Origin: Pomphorhynchus laevis
Taxonomy: Eukaryota; Acanthocephala; Palaeacanthocephala; Echinorhynchida; Pomphorhynchidae
NCBI GenBank assembly: GCA_012934845.2
Contig: WNNJ02003018.1
Span: 186,001 to 250,000, forward strand
Direction of reading: 5' to 3'
Length of the DNA stretch: 64,000 nucleotides
Shown here piece after piece: positions 43,090 through 53,339 of this stretch (positions within the stretch are counted from its first letter, which is position 1; each line of letters opens with the position of its first letter). The notes beneath the pieces are model-generated. The model did not search any database, was not told the origin of the DNA, and was given only the letters and a program-made list of their open reading frames with translations. The position numbers were made by a program, and so were the translations under genes.

Positions 43090-43140
43090 ATCATTTCTTG
43101 TGATTTACACAAATCAATTTGTGTAAATTGATTTGTGTAA
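43090..43140. repeat. Imperfect palindromic run in the ENPP intron
   Basis: ACACAAATCAATTTGTGTAA followed by ATTGATTTGTGTAATC; overlapping inverted copies of ACACAAATCAAT. Confidence 0.6.
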
Positions 43141-43590
43141 TCATTTTTTATACACCTATCAATACACTAAACTGTTACTTTTTATATTTAATGGGTTTTT
43201 CTATTTTAGCTTCAATATTCAATAATAAAATAAATGTTATTGTAATTTTCTCCAGTTGTTTCTCAAATAAATAACTTTCTTTATCTATTTAATAATATTA
43301 TAATTAAAATTTTATTTTTTTTGAGAAAATATATTTCTCTACATAACAATATACAAGTCATACGGTTTTTCGCAAATGGATAACTTTAATAATTTGATTT
43401 GAGTTAATTTTTGCGAAAAATGAATGCTATGCGTTGCGTGTAACTCGTATGACCGTCGATGCTACTCTTGTTGATTTAAAGCTAAACTACATCCTTAATT
43501 TGTTAATATAGTCAATGTATTGTTTCTTCGATTGACATTTCGCTGCGATACGCCGATTGATAACATCAGGGCACTTGCTTCCTTCACCAA

Positions 43591-45652
43591 ATGAAGCGTA
43601 AGTGTAAGAAGGAAGGACTTGCATCCTTCTTACAGCGTAAATCACACATACAACATCACACGATGAGTAAAGTGACTATCAGAGCATCAAAAGCGGAAAA
43701 AAATCAAACGAGTTTTCCATGGAATATGGACGATCTTGCAGGTAATAAGTTGATTACTACTGTCATTCTCGACAACAAGGTTAGTGTTCTAACTTCTGAT
43801 GATGTACTGGGAGCGAGGGTACTCCCTTAATCCACAAGCATAAAAATTTGATTATAATTACACTTACACAGCCTCAAGAAAGACACAAGTTGTTCAATAT
43901 TTTTCTTGGTCAATTCGAAATCAATTACACTAATCGAGTTGTGTTTGAATCTGTAAAATTATATGAAATTGAAATAAGTCTCATTCGCAACTAGTGATCT
44001 CGCAAAGGAGTACGAGCTATTTTTCAATTCCAACCTAAAACATTTTGGGACTATTCAATTTAAGCTTATACAGGCCTTCCTGAAGATCAATAATATTCCT
44101 CCATATCTAGAGGATAATGATGTGGAATCTCTAAAAAAGATCTTCAAACTATCTAGTTTTATGCACTCATGAGTAAAAATGGCTTTAATCTTCCAATAGC
44201 GTTCTGCTCCTCCTCTGTATACCAGGCGGATGGTCTTGCTAAGTCTGCCATCAACCCTTTTCTAGGGTACAATATAATGCTTCGAAGAAGATTCCACTTT
44301 GACCCGATCTGAGTGGCCTTCTTTCATTAGCTATCCAACGCTACCCCGGAATTGGCAATAATAGTTTAACCGAATTTAATTCTTACCTCTCTTCGCAAGC
44401 TACCGCATTGCTTTCGACAACCTTTAAAGGTCGCATGTTCAGTCCCACTCAGACAAAACTCAAGACCTTAGCATATTTGCTCCGTCTCCCAAATCTCTCT
44501 GCTTCTGCCAGGCAAGTTCTCTCGAAAGAATATTGGAGCACTAGGTATAGGTTCCAACTGGGTAAGGATAGGGCAAGCATCGCTTTCTTTAATCCATCCC
44601 AGTCTTCCTTCTGGAAGATATTCAAGATGGAGAAGTTAGTCTGTTGGAGGTATAGAGCATTGGGTTGGATTGGTAGTATAGGTCTTGATAAAGTTTTGGA
44701 GAAGTCACTATCCCTACATAATTATGGAGCCACTCAATCACCGCAACCAATCCCGCCTTGGGAAGACTTCAGGAGTAGAGACTTATCTGTCACAGATATT
44801 CTCAACGCCGGTGGGCCTCTTACGGGGACCTCCAAATCCGTCGCTCCACACTCTTATCTGTCTGCCAGCTTTTGACAGTAGAACAAAGAAGGGAGGTGGC
44901 CGTCACAATGTTATTAGCCACCTATCTGATGTGGCCGGCATCAACATTAGTAGGAGAATGTTTATACCTAAAAAGTATCCGGTCTCTTGCCCTAAGGACC
45001 TGCGGCCCATTTCGAATAAAAATTCCCTCGTCTCGATCTACGAAAAAGCGCTTGTGCGTAGAATCCGCGTTCATCTGAGTAGGTGTAATTTAATCCCAAC
45101 TGATTTCCATGGGTTCGTCAAAGGTCGCTCGGCCCATTTAGCGGTTGGTGAAGCGCATCGGTTTCGCCAGGAGAATAGTCATCAACTCGCTGTGGCTGTT
45201 TTCCTTGATTTTTCCGCTGCATTTGACCGCATGTCCATTCCCTTTGTTATCTCTTCTCTCAGGTCCCTCGGGTTGCCTGCGAGAAGTGTTAACAGGGTGG
45301 AGATTCTACTTTACACCAAGCGATTCTTTTATGAAGACGACCCTGTTGCGCGTCAGTTCTACCCTATTACAGGTGTGCTCAGGGCTCCCCTTTCTCTCCT
45401 ATATGTTTTCTTGCTGCCTCCATTGAACTCTTTAAAATATTTAAACGCGAACAACGTCTAGTGATATACGCTGATGATACCTCAGCCCTGTTTTCTGGAC
45501 GCATGTGCAAAGACATAGTCTCGGACATGGGTTGTTACTTTTTTAGATTAAAAGACCAGTTACCCATGTCCAATCTTATTTTAAACTCCGCTAAATCGCA
45601 GGTGGTTGTCTTTCATGGCCCCCTGCAACAAAACAAAAGCTTAAGAGATTAG
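43591..45652 (+). pseudogene. Jockey-like LINE RT remnant inside the ENPP intron
   Basis: 44685-45461 is open and has MFIPKKYPVSCPKDLRPISN, HGFVKGRSAHLAVGEAHRF, VAVFLDFSAAFDRMSIPFVI and a damaged GVLQGSPLSP-like stretch (ITGVLRAPLSLLYVF). The next frame, 45461-45652, starts IYADDTSALFSG with the catalytic YADD. Upstream pieces from 43591 (KRKCKKEGLASFLQRK, then DLAKEYELFFNSNLKHFG near 44000) are probably linker and N-terminal parts. Different in style from the CR1-like copies elsewhere. It is heavily shifted and has no endonuclease motif that I can recognise. Confidence 0.7.
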
Positions 45653-45783
45653 CACTCTTTGCCCTCTCCTCCATTTTGATTAATCAATCACTCCCTGTCT
45701 TAACGAGTCGATTAAAATATGTAAGACGAAAGCATTTCATTAAATATAACTGCTAATAAAAAAAGACGATTCGAATGGTCGTC

Positions 45784-45879
45784 AGCCAACATTAAAGAGA
45801 CCGAAACGTGAAATGTTAATATTGGATCAGTAGCTGATGAGGTCCATTAATACAAAAATGTAGCGTACTAGTGTTGGCT
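45784..45879 (+). ncRNA. Hammerhead-like boxes in permuted order (weak candidate)
   Basis: GACC then GAAAC (45799-45807), CTGATGA (45834-45840) then GGTC (45841-45844); GACC pairs with GGTC, and ATTAA/TTAAT extends the pairing. This is the order of a type II hammerhead open at stem II. An outer stem AGCCAACA (45784-45791) with TGTTGGCT (45872-45879) closes the whole. No good stem III with a cleavage triplet is seen in the 26-nt interior, so it may be a relic. Confidence 0.35.
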
Positions 45880-46348
45880 TATAGATATGATTAAAGCAAC
45901 GTACAGTATTATCAATTATTACTTTGTGACAATTTTATAAACTCAATCATATATTCGTTTTTACTCTTTATTGAGCAATTTGAATAATCATGATTGCGCA
46001 TATAAATCACAACCATCGGATAAAGCATTTTTGAGTGGCTCAATCGTATTAGTTTAAATAAACAAATCATCAGCAAAAAACAACTTGGAACCTCGTCCGT
46101 TGGAAAATATGTCCAGATCTTTAACAAAATTCTTCAACAGCAGGATCTTCAACGGAAAATTGGCTTGAAGGATCTTAACCTATGGCCTAATCGGATTTAG
46201 GGGACAAATATATATAACCATGTATTAAATTACTTTTAAACTTTTACTTTTTATCTACGCCCTTGAAAAATTATTTAACCTTAAAGAATTCACGTTTTAA
46301 ATTTTGGATTTATTTATTTAATATTAATTAAATAATATTAAGTTAAAA

Positions 46349-46382
46349 ATGTCCGTTGCACGAGGTAACGTGCAACGGACAT
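46349..46382. repeat. Perfect 14-bp hairpin
   Basis: ATGTCCGTTGCACG (46349-46362) and its exact complement (46369-46382) around loop AGGTAA, in AT-rich intron DNA. It is GC-rich compared with its surroundings. Confidence 0.9.
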
Positions 46383-46555
46383 GTTGTTCTTCACATAAGA
46401 GAAAAAACATATTTTAACATTTTTAAAAATTGTTCAAGTTTTGACATGAAATATTAAAAAGTGTGATACTTCATCAGCATTAGTTAATCATTGGCTAAAT
46501 CATAACCACAAACCTGATTTTTCCAGTTCTAAGGTCTTGGAGAATAAAGACAGCC

Positions 46556-46700
46556 CCGCTGCTATGTTGGCCCCGCTGCTATGTTGGGTAGAGGAGTTAG
46601 GAACCGAAACCTGATAGCATAGCAGTTCCTCCTGATGACCTCTAATTCTTATTCTGATACAACGTCTGTTATTTATTAGTCAATTCATAAAAATTGCCTA
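46556..46700 (+). repeat. R1 repeat family head, with duplicated start
   Basis: CCCCGCTGCTATGTTGG is present twice in a row, then GAGGAGTTAGG, GAAAC (46606-46610), GATAGCATAGCAGTTCC, CTGATGA (46632-46638), and AATTCTTATTCTGATACAAC to AATTCATAAAAATTG. The tail is cut off where the next LINE begins near 46700. Confidence 0.8.
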
Positions 46701-49700
46701 ATTTTCGTGTTTTCGAACTTTCTAGGCTGCTTAATAAACTACTTACATATCTAAAGTACATAATAAAATACATACAACAGTCAAATTCGCGGCGACAGCA
46801 AATCTACAATCAACCGGCGGCTCGCTCACACTTGCCGACTCTACGACTCTTGGCAATTACAAACTTACCTACAATGTTACCAAACACAATGGCGTACGAT
46901 GGGCAAGATCAAAATGATATTATCAGAGGTAAGCGGCCCTGTCGCATCTGCCAGAGGGACATCGTTTTGACAACTAATTGATGCTTTCGCTTTCATAAGT
47001 TCAGAGGTTCAAGGTGTGCAGGTTCGGGCGAGGGATTCGGCTGTTTCGACAATGCGTCCAAGGTACAACCAAATAAAGCCACCACAGAAGTCATAACTCC
47101 AACATTAGCAATTCCAAGCGCTCGAGTCGACGCTTCGAACCGTCTATCATGTCTTCAATCATGTTGGTGCAGAGAATCAACAACAGTCATACGCATTCCG
47201 TACAACGCACTTGTTCTAGCAGCCACCTATTTCTGTGACAATATCAAACATGCACTGCAGATCGGAGATGTCAGTTCATGGACAAAGTTGCTGCTCTTCG
47301 CAAAATCATGCTTCAGTGGCCCAATGCCCACAACATGCAAAGGTCGATATAAGCTCGAGAAGCACATTTGCGAATCAATAAGAGCCTACGCGACAACCGC
47401 TTCAACGGATGTGCTATCCATGATACAAACGCCACACAAATATGCAAACCGTCAACTAAACGGCAATTCAGAAATTGCTTGTATCAACCTGACCAAGCAT
47501 GGGAATTACGGTAAAGCACTCCAGCGTTTGGTTTCAGGAGGAATAGTCAGCCCATCTACACAAGCACGGACAGCACTGCAAATACTACATCCCCTGACAT
47601 ACAGCATCTGGCGGGATCAGCCAATATCCTGACCTAATATTATAGAACGACTTTTAAACAATCCGATTTCGTCTATATCTGTAGGCCGCGAGACCGTCAT
47701 TGCCGCGGTCAACTCTTTTCCTTCAGCGTCAGGACCAGGTTGCCTGGGGCTAAGACCGGAGCATCTCCAGGACATGTTACGAGCAAATAGCGGCGGTTCG
47801 CTAGCAGAGAATCTGACGCACCTTGTCAACCACCTTCTGGCGGGACTAGCACCCTCTGAAGTGGCGCCTTACATTGCCGGCGCTAACTTGATCGCACTTC
47901 CCAAAAAGAACGGGGATAAGACCAATTGCCGTTGGCGAAAATTTACGCCGTCTATGCTCGAAATGCATATGTCTTTAACTCCGCAAACGTTTCGCTGGTC
48001 TCCTACAACCAACACAACTAGGGGTAGCAACCCCAAACGCAGTGGAAAGGATCGTTCACAACATCCGACGAATCCACGAACTTCACGCCAATGACAACAA
48101 CTGAGCCTGGGCAAAGATCGATCTTTCAAACGCCTTCAACTCATTGTCCAGAGCGCACTTACGAGCGGCGGTCCGAGAGAACGTCCCGGAGCTCTTGCCA
48201 TGGTTTGACTTTTCATACAAGTGCAAGGCACCCCTTTGTTTCGGCCCGCAGGACCCTCTCAATTCATGTGAAGAAGTCCAGCAGGGTGACCCGTTGGGCC
48301 CGTTCCTCTTCGCGTTGGCCATTAAGAAAACGATTGAACACGTTTCTCATATCCCTGGAATAAACCTCAACATGTGGTACCTGGACGATGGCATAGTCGG
48401 TGGGACGCCTTCGGCAATTGCATCCGCACTCGGCTGGCTAGACACGAGTTTCAAAGCGATTAAATTGCAGCTAAACTGGCGAAAGACAGAGGTCATCGGC
48501 ACGCCTGAAGCCATAAGCTCTTGCTTGGCCCTACTATCCGAGGTGGTTTTGGAGAACACCTCTGGAAACATGCACTTGTTAGGCATACCCATCGGTGACG
48601 AGTCCTTCATAGAAACCCACCTGACAAACGAGATTCTGCCACCGCTAATCCAGACAATCGATGCAGTAGCCAAGCTGCCAGACTCTCAAGTCGGATTCCT
48701 CCTACTCAAACACTGCGCTTCCTCGTCCAGGATAAACCACCTTCTCCGTTAAGTTGATCCAAGGATTACAAAAATGTTTTGTCAGTCATTCGACAGACAA
48801 ATCGCCAGCGCCTTTCAGAAAATATGCGCGTGTCAACTACACGAAGCAGCGAAATCACAGATGACACTCCCAATCCGTCTGGGTGGATTCGACCTAAGAT
48901 GCAATGCGGCGCATGTCCAGAGCGCATTTATACATAGCGTGATGCTGGTCGGAGAAGAATACAGTCTGGATACTACACTTTTTCCTGGATATTCAGAGGC
49001 ATTAGCCACCCTTAGAACCACAGTGGGATCTCACTTCATACCGCCTACGGAGGGCGGCCAATCATCAACCTCACGCCTGGTTGAAAATCTCGTCTAGACA
49101 CAGCTGATACAATCATCTAGCGAAATGGATCGCGCCCGACTACATGCAGTGTCGTGTCCAAAAGCTGGGGCTTGGCCTGTTTGCTGTACCAAATGCGGCA
49201 TCTGGAACGAAATTAACACCCCCACAGTTCTGTATTCTAGTCCGCATGTGGCTTGGGATTCCTTTACACGAAAAGGATTATAGGTGCGGCCGCTGCATGC
49301 GCATAGCTGATAAGGAAGGCATACACTCGCTAACATGCCAATACGGGGGTTACCAAGGACCTGCGGCATAATGCTATTCGTGACGTGGTATTCGCATCCG
49401 CACAATCAGCCCGGATGGATGTAGCTCTGGAAGTGCGAGGTATTATCCCGGACCTACGTGAACGGCCGACAGACATCCTATTTTATGGGGATCCTCCCCA
49501 TGCAATCGACTTTGCAGTCACTCACCCCCAACAGACGGCATACCGTCGCTCAGCTGCTAACGCACAGCTCGCCGCCGCTACATCGTACGCGGCTAATGTT
49601 AAAGATCGAAAGTACAAGAGCAGGGTCGAAGCAGCGGGGTATATATTCTCAGCCGCTGTAGTGGAGTCGTTTGGGGGATGGAATGAAGAGGGAAACAGGG

Positions 49701-49843
49701 TCATCAAATGGGTTGCAAATAACATGAGCCGGACAAGCGGAGTCAGATACGCCGTGACGATCTCGCATTTATACCAGCGCATCTCTATTGCAATAATGAG
49801 AGGCAACGCCAAAGCAATGCTAGCGTCACTTGACCAGATCTAA
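46700..49843 (+). pseudogene. YLDD RT plus PD-(D/E)XK nuclease LINE, broken, in the ENPP intron
   Basis: N-terminal Cys/His motif RPCRICQRDIV, a TGA (46979-46981) and CFRFHKFRGSRC continue it in frame. 47288-47632 has a helical linker (RLVSGGIVSPSTQARTALQI). 47650-48130 is decayed fingers and palm. 48144-48752 has PWFDFSYKCKAPLCFGPQDP, EVQQGDPLGPFLFALAI and NMWYLDDGIVGG with the box in 48375-48389. 48774-49097 covers the thumb (LPIRLGGFDLRCNAAH). A zinc motif YRCGRCMRIADKEGIHSLTC follows near 49280-49340. 49385-49843 is the nuclease (ERPTDILFYGDPPHAIDFAV, SRVEAAGYIFSAAVVESFGG, QRISIAIMRGNAKAMLA). Same lineage as 19064-20635. Confidence 0.82.
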
Positions 49844-49846
49844 ATA

Positions 49847-50472
49847 TTGACATTTGATGGTGGACACCAGGAAACATGTGAACCCGGGAAACGCCTCTTC
49901 GAGCCAGATTCTTGTGCTTCGAGCCGAACTCTTGATGTGATGGGACTACCGGTTTGCAAAGATAACAACAAGAACCATGCCCCAATGAATGAGTACGACG
50001 AAATAATTCCCGTGTCATGCATGACTGAGATAGTGCACCAAATTCCCGATACACTGCCAATAATTCAGGCCAGACCGATTTCTAACATACAAATAATGCC
50101 CCAGCAATCTATCCAAACGATAATGATCATTGAACAGCCGCGTACGACAACTGCGAAGATCGATATCGACAATGTTGAGTATTTTCCTGAGCATGAACGA
50201 GAAACAATGGGACCGAAATTTGGTGGAGCAATTGAAAAATGCTCACTATGTGGAACCACAGTGTATGCTGCGGAAAGAATTGGTGCGTGCAGTTCGCAAT
50301 GGCACGAAATGGCTTTAGATGTAAAACTTGCAATACAACGTTGACTTTGGGTACATATAAAGATCAGGATGGAGAAATATACTGCAAAGGTTGCTTCGCC
50401 GATAAACTTCTTCCACACGACAGAAACCGCAAACAGGCCGAGGAGGAAATGAAGGCCAGCAAGCAGCTGTAA
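49847..50472 (+). pseudogene. LIM-domain protein sequence with a one-base frameshift
   Basis: Open frame 49847-50344 reaches GPKFGGAIEKCSLCGTTVYA, ERIGACSSQWHEM, and then loses phase at 50311/50312. The other frame goes on RCKTCNTTLTLGTYKDQDG, EIYCKGCFADKLLP and ends KASKQL at 50472. Together they give one LIM zinc-finger module (two Cys, 17 residues, His, then Cys pairs); the missing base removes the Cys after HEM. LIM modules bind partner proteins, often at the cytoskeleton. The start of the frame is probably LINE 3' UTR; the LIM mRNA-like part may begin near 49960. There is no intron in it and no poly(A) tail. Retrocopy or transduced exon are both possible; a sequencing error cannot be excluded. 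Confidence 0.65.
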
Positions 50473-50512
50473 TTCAGTAGTTTTTGTATTTTATTTTTTT
50501 TACATTTTAAAT

Positions 50513-50720
50513 GGATAGTTAATTCATAAAAATGACGTTTATTTTAAATTTCAATTTTTTATTTTAACTTGATTGAAATTATAGAAAATCTAAAAACAAT
50601 TATTAATTTTATTATTTAATTATTAAATTTTGATTTAGCATTATTATGTTTTGTTTATTTTATAATTATATTAAATACGTAAACTCAGTTAGCTGATTTG
50701 ATTAATTAATAGTTAAATCA
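50513..50720 (+). repeat. R1 repeat family tail
   Basis: TTAATTCATAAAAATGACG through TTTGATTTAGCATTATTATG to AATACGTAAACTCAGTTAGC. Almost identical to 61437-61630 over about 170 bp (some six differences by eye). It follows the LIM sequence directly. Confidence 0.85.
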
Positions 50721-51528
50721 GCGATCATATAGTAGATTTGTGGCGATTTAAAGAGATGAAAGAAAGAATACGTTTGAAGGAGGAAAGATGTATGGAAAAG
50801 GGAATATAGGCAGGCAGCAATCAGATCTAAAACAGTTGCAATGACCATTATAATCATTGCTATCGACCCGGAAGACATTAAAAAGATTCGATTTTATATT
50901 GTAAATAAGGCAAAGAGACAATTATTTATTTCACAATTTAGATCCAATATATACTCGAGCACAACAATAATTAGATAGTTTAGATAGCTAAACTACATTA
51001 GATAGTTTTAAATATGTAATACAAATGATTATATACTCTTATAAACTACACCTATTTTCCCATTTGGTTTATTATATAAGATAAATATAGCATATAATAT
51101 CCTTACATTTCTCAGAATAAATATAAATTTTATCTTTATAATTGTTTATTATTTATAATTATTTATCTTTATTTTTAATTTATATTTAATATTAAATACG
51201 TAGAGTCAGTTAGCTGATTTGAATTGTTATTGGTACAAACAAAAACAGAACATTTTTTGTGATTTTTTATATTTTTTAATTTATATGTTTGTATTTTTGT
51301 AATAAAAGGGTTTTCGATGATTATAGTAGAATATAGTAAAATATAAAAATAATAAATTTATTTGTTATTTTTTCAATCCTTAAATTAATAATTTTAAGAA
51401 GAAAGAACGAATTGAAGTCATTTTTATTTTATTTGAATATTCTTCCGTAATTTTATTAATTTTATCTGAATGATTAAATAAATTCGAGTAAATTTAAAAA
51501 TAATTTATTTTATCCTTTAATTAATTTA
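50720..51528. other. AT-rich intron DNA with a short R1 end copy
   Basis: Only the R1 terminal motif AATACGTAGAGTCAGTTAGC at about 51195-51214 is recognisable. Confidence 0.5.
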
Positions 51529-51529
51529 G

Positions 51530-51709
51530 ATGTTGAACCAGCTATATTTCGTAACCTATCCTTTCTTAGTAATTACAAGGTTTACAGAACACGGCAACTT
51601 CAAAAATATCATTATTCAAACAATAGCCGTCTTGGTTCTCTTATAATAATAGCTGATCCTGGATATCTCATATTTAAATCGAATATTTCCCTACGAAATT
51701 CGACACAAA
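51530..51709 (+). CDS. ENPP middle exon
   Basis: Reading from 42822 through AT/GTT/GAA gives DVEPAIFRNLSFLSNYKVYR, LQKYHYSNNSRLGSLIIIAD and PGYLIFKSN, the usual ENPP stretch with a YHYSNN/ADPG pair between the second zinc-ligand pair and the last His ligand. Acceptor at 51528-51529 and donor GTATTA at 51710. Phase 1 at both ends. It was found by hand from the family pattern. Confidence 0.8.
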
Positions 51710-51756
51710 GTATTAAATCGCTGGCTTGATTGCTTCTATAACATTTTTATTCTTAG
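51710..51756 (+). other. Short ENPP intron, 47 bp
   Basis: GTATTAAATCG to TTTTATTCTTAG, in-frame stop codons inside, and a phase-1 join (A + AA gives Lys before GNHGY). Minimal intron size. Confidence 0.75.
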
Positions 51757-52032
51757 AAGGGAATCATGGATATTTAAACAATGTTGAAGACATGCATACA
51801 ATCTTTATGGCTAAAGGACCTTCATTTCGACCAAATTCCTCAATTGACTATATGAAAATTGTAGACATATTTCCTTTGTTAGTAGAACTGCTTAAGTTAG
51901 ATTCACACATTTCAATGCAGATATCAAGTATTAACAAATTTGATGTAGGCTCGTTGCAGACAACTGCTCCATTACTTAATTATGTACCTCAAGACCACAA
52001 TGTTCAACCACGATCGTCTACGCTGTATTTCT
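51757..52032 (+). CDS. ENPP C-terminal exon
   Basis: Reads GNHGYLNNVEDMHTIFMAKG, with the last zinc-ligand His in NHGY, then PSFRPNSSIDYMKIVDIFPL and LLKLDSHISMQ, matching the ENPP catalytic-domain end. The frame stays open to 52052. A strong donor CT/GTAAGT at 52033 suggests an additional downstream exon, perhaps a membrane anchor; otherwise the protein ends at the stop at 52050-52052. Confidence 0.8.
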
Positions 52033-52124
52033 GTAAGTTGACATTTGTTTAATTATAGTCAATTATTAAATCAATTTTTCATAATTATTACACTAATACA
52101 CCAGATTATTACCAGATTATTATC

Positions 52125-52262
52125 TAAATTGATGTTGAATTATTGTTTATTGTCCAAGTTAAATCAGTTTTGTTTGTACAAAAGCGGTTTGCCTACAAAC
52201 CGTTTTCTCGGTTTGCTGTGCCTAAAAAACGTTTATTTTCCTTAATAGCGTTTTTTAGATAA
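52125..52262 (+). repeat. Direct repeat, left copy, flanking an ORF1 fragment
   Basis: Contains GTTTGTACAAAAGCGGTTTG, CCTACAAACCGTTTTCTCGG and AAAAAACGTTTATTTTC. Resembles 52630-52775; the left arm of the hairpin is shortened here. Confidence 0.7.
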
Positions 52263-52313
52263 AATACTTTTACATGGAAAAAACCTTTTAAATGGCTTCA
52301 ATATAAAAACCTT

Positions 52314-52598
52314 TTAAATGGAAATAATGGCGGAAATGATGCCGACAGTATCAGACGAATTCAGAACGACCTTAAACAATCGAGGACGATCATTATCCTT
52401 AAGTAATCGGCCTAATCTGAATGCCGCGCGAATTTGTAAATCATTCAGACATGTATGTTGACAATCGCGGAGAACAACAAATAGAATTGAACGAACATGC
52501 GCCAGGTCGTCATCAAGTCTGCATTGATTATTAAGTGCTAAAGATTCCCTGAGTGATGTGAATGCTTGTCCAATGTTTGATTCAAAAAAATATAGCAA
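52314..52598 (-). pseudogene. CR1-like LINE ORF1 C-terminal fragment
   Basis: Minus strand: RLDDDLAHVRSILFVVLRDC, LQIRAAFRLGRLLKDNDRPR and LFKVVLNSSDTVG match the C-terminal domain of the ORF1 proteins at 28379-29596 and 37278-38459. It sits between two direct repeats and has lost everything else. Confidence 0.8.
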
Positions 52599-52629
52599 AT
52601 ATAAGTTTGAGAAGGTATTTTATTGATGT

Positions 52630-52775
52630 TTAACTATTTTTTATTGTAGGAGTTAAATCGGTTTCGTTTGTACAATAGCAAACCGAGAAAACGGTTTGCC
52701 TACAAACCGTTTTCTCGGTTTGCTTTACCTAAAAAACGTTTATTTTCTTTAAGAACGTTTTCCAGATTTATGAAA
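52630..52775 (+). repeat. Direct repeat, right copy, with a perfect 22-bp hairpin
   Basis: Within it 52677-52698 and 52703-52724 are exact reverse complements (AGCAAACCGAGAAAACGG and TTTG) around loop CCTA. The remainder repeats 52125-52262. Confidence 0.85.
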
Positions 52776-52799
52776 AACGTAATAACGTTTATTTACTAG

Positions 52800-52910
52800 C
52801 ACAATATATCGTTATAATCGTAACGGTTATTAATCGTAATAATCGTTATAATCGTTATAAATCTTTATAAATCGTAATAATCGTTATATAAAATATAACG
52901 AAGTAGCAAT
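52800..52910. repeat. ATCGTTATA-type short tandem repeats
   Basis: Imperfect repeats of TAATCGTTATAA and AATCGTAATAATCG, many copies in about 110 bp. Confidence 0.75.
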
Positions 52911-53335
52911 TAAAATTGAACTACGAGTAAATTGAACTATAAATTAAAGCATTAAAATTAAAATAATTGATTAACTGTTCATATTACAATTTCTATAGTA
53001 TACCCTTCATATATTTGATTAAAGGAAATATAAATTCAATCGTTGAGAATTGCATTCGTTTCAAACTTTTCTTGTTTCATTTTGGTGAAATAAAAATATA
53101 AAAACGAGTATTTATTTGGATTTCACAATTTCTTTATTTGCTACTTTCGATGGTTTTGTCATTTTTAAGCAATAATTACTATTTAGTTCACCATTTAGCT
53201 TAGGTGAATATACTTTTTTGTAAATTTTATAATTTAGTAGGTGTCATTATCGGTAACTTCAAGTCTTCATTCCGGAAATCCAACAAGGAAATCTATCATT
53301 GTGAATTGCTTAATTAAAAAATTGTGGCCATAAAC
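52911..53335. other. AT-rich interval, nothing recognised
   Basis: No coding motif and no shared repeat seen. Confidence 0.5.
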
Positions 53336-53339
53336 TAAA

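Larger units (their letters stand above)
42823..51529 (+). other. ENPP intron, 8707 bp, filled with retroelements
   Basis: Donor GTATTT at 42823 and acceptor TTAATTTAG ending at 51529. Joining 42822 to 51530 keeps phase (G+AT) and gives an uninterrupted ENPP reading. It contains AT-rich DNA at 42870-43590 and 45890-46345, a jockey-like RT remnant, a hammerhead-like fold, a hairpin, an R1 copy, a YLDD RT/nuclease LINE, a LIM-domain sequence and more AT-rich DNA at 50720-51528. Confidence 0.7.

Noticed and set aside
46430-46470. CTGATGA on the minus strand near 46468 as another hammerhead
   Set aside because: No GAAA at stem distance and no stem II.
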